Shown in pieces: positions 7,367 through 12,900 of a DNA stretch of 20,608 nt. Every line of letters starts with the position of its first letter. Position 1 is the first letter of the stretch. The position numbers and the translations under genes were made by a program. The stretch is from Gemmatimonadota bacterium (lineage in GTDB: Bacteria > Gemmatimonadota > Gemmatimonadetes > Longimicrobiales > Longimicrobiaceae). The stretch is from assembly GCA_019348265.1 (NCBI GenBank), contig JAHWJV010000011.1, positions 1 through 20,608 on the forward strand. Direction: 5' to 3'. The notes beneath the pieces were generated by a model, which made no database searches, had not been told where the DNA came from, and saw only the letters and a program-made list of their open reading frames with translations.

Positions 7367-8186
7367 CCGCCCTCTCCGTCCCCACCTTCTGCGGCACCTT
7401 GAACACGCGCGCGGCGTTGCGCCACAGCATTCCTTCCTTCTCCTCCGGCTCCAGGGCGAGCTTGTCGACGAAGCTCAGGTAGCTGGCCGTGTCCGCGATC
7501 GGCCAGTCGGTGCCGAAGAGCAGCTTGGCCGGATCGTTGATGAAGGCGATCAGCTCGCCGAGCTTGGCTACCGCGAAGCGCTCGAAGCGGGGGGCGAACT
7601 CTCCGAGCGTCAGGCCGGAGATGTCCGCCACGACGTTCTCGTTCTTGTAGATCACCTCCATCGCGTCGGCGAACCAGGGGCTCCCGACGTGGCACATCAG
7701 GAAGGTGACGCCCCGAAAGTCCACCGCCGCCTCGTCGATCTCCAGCGGGTGCGCGTACTTCACCTTCGCCGTGCGGGTGAAGGTATCGCCCGAGTGGATC
7801 ATCACCGGGACGTCGAACTCGCCGGCGAGCTCGTAGACGGGGTGGAGCTCCCGGTCGTGAGGGTAGAAGCTCTCGTATCCCGGGTACAACTTGAGCCCCC
7901 GAATGCGCCCCTCTTCGAGGAACTCGCGGAGCTCGGGGATGTCCCGCGCGAACCCACGCGCCCGGCTCAGTCCCGCGACGATGCCGACGCGCGCGTCGCC
8001 GTCCACGAGATCCACGAGCTCCCGCGTGCTCGGTCGCTCCGGCGTGACGCAGAAGGAGGAGAGGATGAGCGAATAATCCACCCGGTTCGCCTCCATCTCG
8101 ATCAGCAGGCGCTCGTAACGCTCGCGGAGCGTGGGCGGCACCGCCTCGAAATAGCGGTTCAGGTGCGTATGGCAGTCGATGATCAT
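7350..8186 (-). CDS. Metal-dependent amidohydrolase (ACMSD-like/amidohydrolase-2)
   Basis: A 278-residue TIM-barrel hydrolase of the amidohydrolase-2 family, which includes aminocarboxymuconate-semialdehyde decarboxylase and related hydrolases or decarboxylases. From ATG 8186 it begins MIIDCHTHL with metal ligands His6 and His8. His131 (VMIHSGD), His166 (MCHVGSPW) and Asp227 (FGTDWP) supply the remaining metal and catalytic positions in the expected order. The family's end motif, 'GMLWRNAARVFKV', is present near the C-terminus. ATG 8186 is preferred because homologous proteins start at this MIIDxHxH strand; a TTG at 8228 with GGGGTGG upstream is an alternative adding 14 residues. The GNAT gene begins inside its last codons, suggesting a two-gene operon. 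The substrate is unknown; no neighbour identifies the pathway. Confidence 0.85.
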   Translation of the reverse strand: MIIDCHTHLNRYFEAVPPTLRERYERLLIEMEANRVDYSLILSSFCVTPERPSTRELVDLVDGDARVGIVAGLSRARGFARDIPELREFLEEGRIRGLKLYPGYESFYPHDRELHPVYELAGEFDVPVMIHSGDTFTRTAKVKYAHPLEIDEAAVDFRGVTFLMCHVGSPWFADAMEVIYKNENVVADISGLTLGEFAPRFERFAVAKLGELIAFINDPAKLLFGTDWPIADTASYLSFVDKLALEPEEKEGMLWRNAARVFKVPQKVGTERADGGRD

Positions 8187-8289
8187 GCCCGTCGCGGGTT
8201 GTGAGACTCGAGCGGGCGTGGCAGACAACGTACCACCCCATGAGAGACGCCCCCGCGCCGGCGCGTCGCGCGCCTCGTTCTACCGCGCC

Positions 8290-8319
8290 TTGCCGCGCGG
8301 TGACCCGCGTCCCTACTCT
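8290..8319 (+). promoter_or_regulatory. Possible promoter for the beta-barrel gene
   Basis: TTGCCG (8290-8295) and TACTCT (8314-8319) are separated by 18 bases and lie about 53 bases before ATG 8372, in a divergent spacer that must also serve the amidohydrolase operon. The match to a housekeeping promoter is weak, and the region is GC-rich with no other candidate. Confidence 0.2.
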
Positions 8320-8371
8320 TCCGGCCGCCGCTCGCCGCGAGCCGCGAACGCGCTCACTCGAACCAGCATCA

Positions 8372-8881
8372 ATGATGAATCGCATTCAACGTTTCACCAT
8401 GGCCTGCGCCGCGCTCGGCCTCCTCGCCGGAACGGGCGCGGCCCACTCGCAGGAGATCGATGTCACGGCCCCGAAGCAGGTGATCTCCGCAAATCCGTTC
8501 GGCCTCATCCTCAACGTCTTCAACGCGGAGTACGATCGGGTCGTCAGTCAGTCGTCTACCGCCGGGTTCGGCGGCTCCTTCATCACCGAGGGCGAGGAGG
8601 ACTACCTGAATGCCGACGTCTTCTGGCGCTTCTACCCGTCCGGCCGGCCGCTGAACGGATGGGCGTTCGGGGCCAAGGTCGGCCTCACCAATGTCCCCGA
8701 CCAGGGTACCTATCCCGGGTACGGTTTCGACATCAACCGCAGCTGGATCCTGGGCGTCAACGACAATTTCTACGTCGGTCTCGGGTTCGGCCTGAAGCGG
8801 CTGATCGGCGCCGACGACGAGGACTTCGGGCTGGAGGTGATCCCCACCTTCCGGATCGTCAACGTCGGCTACGCGTTCTGA
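8372..8881 (+). CDS. Small outer-membrane beta-barrel protein
   Basis: A 169-residue secreted protein. The N-terminus (MMNRIQRFTMACAALGLLAG, then TGAAHSQ) is a typical Sec signal peptide, with likely cleavage after about residue 27. The remainder alternates polar and hydrophobic residues in strands separated by short turns ('NADVFWRFYPSGRPLNGWAFGAKVGL', 'NDNFYVGLGFGLKRLIG', 'EVIPTFRIVNVGYAF'). It ends in Phe, the signal for insertion by the BAM complex. This fits an 8-strand barrel resembling the DUF3575-like or OmpA-like small barrels of this phylum; the function is unknown. ATG 8372 is chosen because it opens the signal peptide; an upstream in-frame ATG at 8201 would add a Pro/Arg-rich stretch that would spoil it. 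A second ATG directly follows (8375). No strong ribosome site is visible. Confidence 0.75.
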   Translation: MMNRIQRFTMACAALGLLAGTGAAHSQEIDVTAPKQVISANPFGLILNVFNAEYDRVVSQSSTAGFGGSFITEGEEDYLNADVFWRFYPSGRPLNGWAFGAKVGLTNVPDQGTYPGYGFDINRSWILGVNDNFYVGLGFGLKRLIGADDEDFGLEVIPTFRIVNVGYAF

Positions 8882-8934
8882 TCTCGCGGGGTGGAGCCTG
8901 GTGGCCGGTTCGGCGCGGCCCCTCCTGAGGCACC

Positions 8935-8973
8935 GTCCGTGCGGTTAATTTGAGGAACTCAACCCGCACGGAC
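8935..8973 (+). terminator. Hairpin between barrel gene and response regulator
   Basis: GTCCGTGCGGTT (8935-8946) pairs with AACCCGCACGGAC (8961-8973) around a 14-base loop, with one bulged base. No T-tract follows on either strand. It lies 53 bases after the barrel gene and ends directly before the GGGGAA ribosome site of the response regulator, so it could be a factor-assisted terminator or influence translation of the next gene. Confidence 0.5.
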
Positions 8974-8981
8974 CGGGGAAC

Positions 8982-9704
8982 TTGGGACGATCACCTGCAG
9001 CTCGGCCGAGGGTGCTCCTCGCGGAGGACGAAGAGATCCTCCGCGACATGCTCCGCGACGTCCTCCGCTTCCGCGGCTTCGATGTCCGCGTCGCGGAAGA
9101 CGGCGACGAGTGCCTCTGGATGGTGCGCGAGGAGTGCCCCGACCTGGTGGTCCTCGACATCATGATGCCGAAGCGGGACGGCTACGACACCGCGGCGCAG
9201 CTCCGCGCGGACCCGGCCACGGCGAAGCTCCCCATCCTGGCTCTGACGGCCCTCGCCAGCCCTGACGTGCAGGAGCGCGCCCTCCGGGCGGGCTGCGACC
9301 TGGTGCTCACCAAGCCGGTCGCGCCGAACGCCCTGGTCCAGGCCATCCACTTCCTCCTGGAGAAAAACGATGGCCCGACTGGAGACGCGGGCGAGGCCGA
9401 CCGCCTCGCCTCCGCCGCCCGAACCGCGGCGGACGAGCTGGTCGCCCGCGGGGCCGAGGCAATCCGCGACCTGAGCGAGGGCCAGCCCACCCGCTCCGAC
9501 GCCGACCTGCGCCGCCGCATCCAGGGGATGGATTCAGTGCCCGCTTGCAGCTTCTGCCACCGCGTCCGCGCTCCGGACGAGCGCTGGCGCGAGATCCCCG
9601 AGGAGCTCAGGGAGTACTTCGACCAGTGGACCTCCACCAGCCACGGGGTCTGCCCCGAGTGCTTCGCGCGCGAGTACCCGGACCTCCCTCCGCAGGCGAA
9701 GTGA
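8982..9704 (+). CDS. Response regulator: receiver domain plus Cys-rich C-terminal domain
   Basis: A 240-residue protein starting at TTG 8982, four bases after GGGGAA. Residues 9-125 are a CheY-like receiver with all key positions: acidic EDE at 15-17, phosphoacceptor Asp59 (VVLDIMMPKRDGYD), Thr89 (ILALTAL) and Lys111 (LVLTKPV). After an Ala-rich, probably helical linker (~135-180), residues 187-232 carry CSFCHRVRAPDERW and SHGVCPECFAREYP. Cys189, Cys192, Cys224 and Cys227, with His193 and His221 nearby, form a small putative metal-binding module. The same CS-x-C...SHGxCPxC ending is found in many bacterial sensor or receiver proteins, but its role is not established to my knowledge. There is no DNA-binding HTH and no cognate kinase next to it. 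An upstream GTG or TTG start is possible, but it lacks a ribosome site. Confidence 0.85.
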   Translation: MGRSPAARPRVLLAEDEEILRDMLRDVLRFRGFDVRVAEDGDECLWMVREECPDLVVLDIMMPKRDGYDTAAQLRADPATAKLPILALTALASPDVQERALRAGCDLVLTKPVAPNALVQAIHFLLEKNDGPTGDAGEADRLASAARTAADELVARGAEAIRDLSEGQPTRSDADLRRRIQGMDSVPACSFCHRVRAPDERWREIPEELREYFDQWTSTSHGVCPECFAREYPDLPPQAK

Positions 9705-9754
9705 GCGCTCCGCCCGCGCGGAATCTCGCTGACACGAACGAAGCCCCCGACACG

Positions 9755-9800
9755 GCGGCGGCTCGGCGGCAGCGCCTGTGGCCTTCCGCCGAGCCGTCGT
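9755..9800 (+). terminator. Strong hairpin after response regulator
   Basis: CGGCTCGGCGG (9759-9769) and CCGCCGAGCCG (9786-9796) form a perfect 11-bp stem, extendable by four more pairs if G-T pairs are allowed. The 16-base loop contains its own GCC/GGC mini-stem. It sits 55 bases after the response regulator stop. There is no T-tract. It probably ends transcription of that gene and makes the GTG at 9778, which lies in its loop, an unlikely start for the next gene. Confidence 0.6.
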
Positions 9801-9813
9801 AGCCGCCCCTTAC

Positions 9814-11247
9814 ATGCGCACAACCATGCACCGCAGCGTCAGCCAGCCCCTCTCCCGCCGCGACTTCATCGCCCGCGCCGGAGCACTCGCCGGCCTGGGC
9901 GCGCTTAGCCTCCCGTCCGCGGCGGACGCCCGCGCCGCGTCGGTGCCGGGCACCCCCGCGCCGTTCCGCGTCCGCCGCGCCACCGCCACCTTCGAGCGGG
10001 AGCCGCTCGTACGACCATCGGGCTTCAAGGGCGGCTACATGACCGAGTTCTGGCAGAGCGCGGCGCTGCTGGAGAGCGAGTCGGGGGTCGCTAAGGTCGG
10101 GCTCGGCACCCAGAACGTCCTCTGGTGCGATCCGACGGTGCTGGAGCACTTCTCTGAGAGCGGCGGCAACTCGCTCCAGTTCGCCGTCACCGACCGCGCC
10201 CTGCAGATGATCGAGGGGAATTCGTTCGGCACGCCAATCGACATGCTCGAGGGGATCTTCGACGAGCTCTACGCCTACGCCCAGAAGATCACCGGCCTTC
10301 CCGCGCTACACCCGGCGTTTGTGACGAACGCCCTGATCCCGGTAGACAACGCCGCCTGGCTCCTCCACGCCGCCGAGAACGGCTTCACCACCTTCGACCA
10401 GATGATCCCGGCGCGCTATCGTCCGGGCCTCTCGCACCGGCACCGCCAGGTCGCCAGCCTCCCTTCCGTCACCTTCGCCCTCCCCGTCGAGGAGGTCAAG
10501 AAGACGGCCGAGGAGGGCTACTTCATCATCAAGATGAAGCTCGGCCACCCCGGCACGCAGGAGGAGATGATCCAGCGCGACATGACCCGCCTCACCGAGG
10601 TGGTCCGCGCCATCGACCACCTCCGTACCCCGCACACCTCCGACGGCCGGCTGCGCTACGACTTCGATCCGAACAGCCGCTACGAGAGCAAGGACACCCT
10701 GCTCCGCCTCCTCGACCACTCGCGGAAGCTCGGCATCCTCGACCGCATCGTCGTGGTCGAGGAGCCCTTCGGCGCCGAGAACGAGACCCCCGTCGGCGAC
10801 CTCCCCGTCCTGATCGCCGCCGACGAGAGCGCCACCACCCTCGCCGAGGCCAGCCGTCGCTTCGACCTCGGCTACCGCGGCATGGCCCTCAAGGGCATCG
10901 CCAAAACGCTCAGCCGCACCCTGCAGATCGCGCAGCTCTCACACGAGCGCGGCGTCCACTGCATGGCCGCCGACCTCACCGTCAACCCGATCCTCGTCGA
11001 CTGGAACAAGAACGTCGCCGCGCGCCTCGCCCCCTTCCCCGGCATGACCGTCGGGATGATGGAGACCAATGGCCACCAGCAGTACCGGAATTGGAAGCAG
11101 ATGGAGAGCTACCACCCCTGCGCGAACTCGTCGTGGCGGCGGGTGAGCCGGGGCGTGTTCGAGCTCGGGGAGGACTTCTACGCGCGCAGCGGGTGCATCT
11201 TCGAAAAATCGCCCCACTTCGAGGGGCTGGTACGGCCGGACGTGTGA
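9814..11247 (+). CDS. Tat-exported enolase-superfamily enzyme (muconate-lactonizing/epimerase-like)
   Basis: From ATG 9814 the product is 477 residues. It opens with a Tat signal: LSRRDFIARAGALAGLGALS followed by an Ala-rich cleavage region. The mature part has the residues of the MLE subgroup of the enolase superfamily in order: Lys240-x-Lys242 (FIIKMKLGHP) as catalytic bases, metal ligands Asp285 (FDPN), Glu316 (VVVEEPF) and Asp337 (IAADES), and Lys360 (ALKGIAK) on the opposite face. Such enzymes abstract an alpha proton from a carboxylate and are epimerases, cycloisomerases, dehydratases or N-succinylamino-acid racemases. The substrate here cannot be read. Export in folded form is unusual for this superfamily. 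The start is uncertain: ATG 9826 also precedes the twin-arginine motif, and neither has a good ribosome site. The gene appears monocistronic, flanked by hairpins. Confidence 0.85.
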   Translation: MRTTMHRSVSQPLSRRDFIARAGALAGLGALSLPSAADARAASVPGTPAPFRVRRATATFEREPLVRPSGFKGGYMTEFWQSAALLESESGVAKVGLGTQNVLWCDPTVLEHFSESGGNSLQFAVTDRALQMIEGNSFGTPIDMLEGIFDELYAYAQKITGLPALHPAFVTNALIPVDNAAWLLHAAENGFTTFDQMIPARYRPGLSHRHRQVASLPSVTFALPVEEVKKTAEEGYFIIKMKLGHPGTQEEMIQRDMTRLTEVVRAIDHLRTPHTSDGRLRYDFDPNSRYESKDTLLRLLDHSRKLGILDRIVVVEEPFGAENETPVGDLPVLIAADESATTLAEASRRFDLGYRGMALKGIAKTLSRTLQIAQLSHERGVHCMAADLTVNPILVDWNKNVAARLAPFPGMTVGMMETNGHQQYRNWKQMESYHPCANSSWRRVSRGVFELGEDFYARSGCIFEKSPHFEGLVRPDV

Positions 11248-11263
11248 GGGGGGTGGTTTATTA

Positions 11264-11314
11264 GGGCGGCGGGGGCGGTCTCCGCGCCGGAGCGGGGAAC
11301 CCGCGCCTGCCGCC
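11264..11314. terminator. GC-rich structured region between convergent genes
   Basis: GGCGGC (11265-11270) and GCCGCC (11309-11314) can pair at the base of a structure that encloses CTCCG-CGC-CGGAG (11280-11292) and a short CGGG/CCCG stem. It lies between the converging enolase-like and phosphotransferase genes and could work as a two-way terminator. The stems are imperfect and there is no T-tract. Confidence 0.35.
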
Positions 11315-11351
11315 GCGCGTCAGGCGAGGTCCGCCTCCTCCGCCTCCCCGT

Positions 11352-12350
11352 TCACGCGACCGGCTCCCACAGGCGCTCCCGCAACCCGGCCGCCTCCCGC
11401 TCGGCCGCCGCGGCGACCTCCGCCGCATGGGCGTCGAGCCCCACCAGCGCGGCGTGGTAACCCAGGTTCAGGTAGTGCAGGACGCGGAAAAAGCTCAGCA
11501 CCGCCGGGTCGGCTCGGGATCCGTAGCCCCGGTAGAGCCACTCCAGGAACTCCGGCCCCAATGATCCTCCGAGCAGCTCCGTGCCGAGCACCTCGAGGCG
11601 AGCCAGGTCGTACTCCGGCGGACCGGCCAGCGCGGTCTCCAGATCGAGCAGGCCAACGCACCGCGGCCCGCCCTCCCCCGTCTCGCAGAGCACATTCCCC
11701 GGATGCAGGTCCCCGTGCAGGAGCACCGCCTCCTCACCCGCCCGCTTCTGCACGTCCGGGATCGCGCCCAGGAGGATCTCCAGCATTGGCCGGCCTTTCG
11801 GCCACCCCGCGGCGACGGCCGGCATGAGCCGGCCCCCGAGATCCTCCGCCAGATGCTGCGAGAGCGGCACCTCGGCGTGCATCGCCTTCGTGAGCGCGCC
11901 GTGTCCCGGCAGCCGCACGGTGTGCGCGCGGCGGAGCAGCGCGCCCCAGCTGCGCATCGCGCGGCAGCGATCCTCCTCCGACAGAGTGCCCCAGACCTCC
12001 GCCAGGGTGGGCAGGTCGATCCTCCAGTACGCCTCAAGGGGCTGGCTGTCTAGATCATCCGGGAGCTCCAGCGGCGTCGGCACCACCAGCCGCGCGCGGT
12101 GCTTCAGAAGCTCCGAAGAGAGCCTCGACGCCGTGTACCACTCAGCCGCCCACCGGTGGCGGGCGCGCTTGATCATCAGCCTGTGGCCGTCCCCGAACCG
12201 CACCTCGGCCATCTCGTTGGTCGGGCCGCTGCGGAACCGCAGACGCCGTGGCGATCCATGGATCGGCTCCGAGTGAACCTTCTCGATCACGGCCCGGATC
12301 AGCCGTCGGTCGATCCGGGCCGCCGTCCTGGTGGTCGCGGTCGCTGCCAT
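11352..12350 (-). CDS. APH-type phosphotransferase (aminoglycoside phosphotransferase fold)
   Basis: A 332-residue kinase-like protein. ATG 12350 is well supported by GGAGGG six bases upstream. Lys61 (RLMIKRA) sits where the ATP-binding lysine belongs. 'VLLHGDLHPGNVLC' is the Brenner catalytic motif with His212, Asp214 and Asn219, and 'VGLLDLETALAGPPEYDLARLEV' carries the Mg-binding Asp236. The helical C-terminal lobe closes with an Ala/Glu-rich helix. Members phosphorylate hydroxyls of sugars, choline, homoserine, aminoglycosides or other small molecules. Nothing in the sequence or neighbourhood suggests antibiotic resistance specifically, and the substrate is unknown. It is a single gene, convergent with the enolase-like gene and divergent from the BamA/TamA gene. 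The open frame extends upstream to 13199, but that part is only the reverse of the spacer and of the BamA/TamA gene. Confidence 0.85.
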   Translation of the reverse strand: MAATATTRTAARIDRRLIRAVIEKVHSEPIHGSPRRLRFRSGPTNEMAEVRFGDGHRLMIKRARHRWAAEWYTASRLSSELLKHRARLVVPTPLELPDDLDSQPLEAYWRIDLPTLAEVWGTLSEEDRCRAMRSWGALLRRAHTVRLPGHGALTKAMHAEVPLSQHLAEDLGGRLMPAVAAGWPKGRPMLEILLGAIPDVQKRAGEEAVLLHGDLHPGNVLCETGEGGPRCVGLLDLETALAGPPEYDLARLEVLGTELLGGSLGPEFLEWLYRGYGSRADPAVLSFFRVLHYLNLGYHAALVGLDAHAAEVAAAAEREAAGLRERLWEPVA

Positions 12351-12533
12351 GTCGAACCCTCCGGTTGCGAGGACGGGGCGCTCTCTCCGGACTACCCGGA
12401 GCGACGCCCAAACAACCGTACACCCGGGGTATCGAATACGTGGCGGTGCGGCTCTGGGGGCCAGCGGCGGTAGCTCGGAAGGCGCGAATCCCGGAGGGGA
12501 CGCGATGTGGGGCAGCAGGGCGGCTGTACCGGG

Positions 12534-12590
12534 CCTGCGGCTGAAGTCGCGGCTACACGGCGGCGAGCCCGTCTCCGCCGGCTGCCCGGG
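12534..12590. repeat. REP-like double hairpin
   Basis: A unit beginning GCCTGCGGCTGAAGTCGC forms a 5-bp stem (GCGGC/GTCGC, one G-T pair) with a TGAA loop. It is followed by CGGCGG...CCGCCG, a perfect 6-bp stem around 11 bases. The 'gcggctgaagccgcgg' type of word is something I associate with dispersed intergenic repeats in Longimicrobium-like genomes. Only one copy is in this window, so repetition is not demonstrated here. Confidence 0.35.
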
Positions 12591-12629
12591 GGGTGAGGGC
12601 CGCGCCGCGTGCCGGACTGGGCGGGTGCC

Positions 12630-12651
12630 CGGGGGCCGATGGAGGCCCCCG
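12630..12651. terminator. Perfect 8-bp GC hairpin
   Basis: CGGGGGCC and GGCCCCCG pair perfectly around the six-base loop GATGGA. It stands alone between two divergent genes, where a terminator would not normally be needed, and no T-tract follows. It may be part of the repeat element just upstream or a regulatory structure in a long leader. Confidence 0.45.
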
Positions 12652-12768
12652 CGAGGCGAGACGCGTGCGAGTAGAAGGTTTGTATGCTGTTGCGGGGACG
12701 AATGATGGCACGCGGGAACGCCGCCCCGCGCTGCGCGTCGGGCACCTTGCCCCTGGCACAGGAATCGC

Positions 12769-12815
12769 ACAACTTTTGTTTTAATTGAAGTCCCACATCC
12801 ATTTTGCATGGAGCA
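12769..12815 (+). promoter_or_regulatory. AT-rich patch, probable promoter region of the bamA/tamA-tamB operon
   Basis: Around 12769-12815 the sequence drops sharply in GC (AACTTTTGTTTTAATTG, then CATTTTGCATGG), the most AT-rich stretch in the window. It contains TTGAAG as a possible -35. It also has TTTTG followed 19 bases later by TCCATTTTG, only partly like the TTTG/TAnnTTTG promoters of Bacteroidota. It lies about 100 bases before ATG 12901. The exact elements are not certain. Confidence 0.35.
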
Positions 12816-12900
12816 CGACCGCGTCCCGCCGTAGTCCGTGTGGCCGTCGTGCGCCCGGTGACTCGATGATCCCGAAGAGGTTTCGCACCGTCGCACGCTG

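Larger units (their letters stand above)
12351..12900. other. 550-bp spacer with hairpins, no gene recognised
   Basis: Between the phosphotransferase (minus) and BamA/TamA-like (plus) genes I find no convincing protein or RNA gene. The small open frames here lack ribosome sites and known motifs. The stretch holds two sets of hairpins (about 12534-12590 and 12630-12651) and, at its right end, an unusually AT-rich patch that is likely to be promoter. Confidence 0.6.

Noticed and set aside
8541..8557. GTCGTCAGTCAGTCGTC inside the barrel gene as a second GACTG/CAGTC array
   Set aside because: It is short, encodes a plausible part of the protein and lacks the longer repeats and inverted arms; chance is sufficient.
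8179..8928. 249-codon plus-strand frame overlapping the barrel gene
   Set aside because: It is out of frame with the signal peptide/barrel protein and encodes only an Arg-rich product.
11352..12350. Antibiotic-resistance aminoglycoside kinase
   Set aside because: Only the general fold motifs are seen; no resistance-type neighbour or mobile element supports that role.
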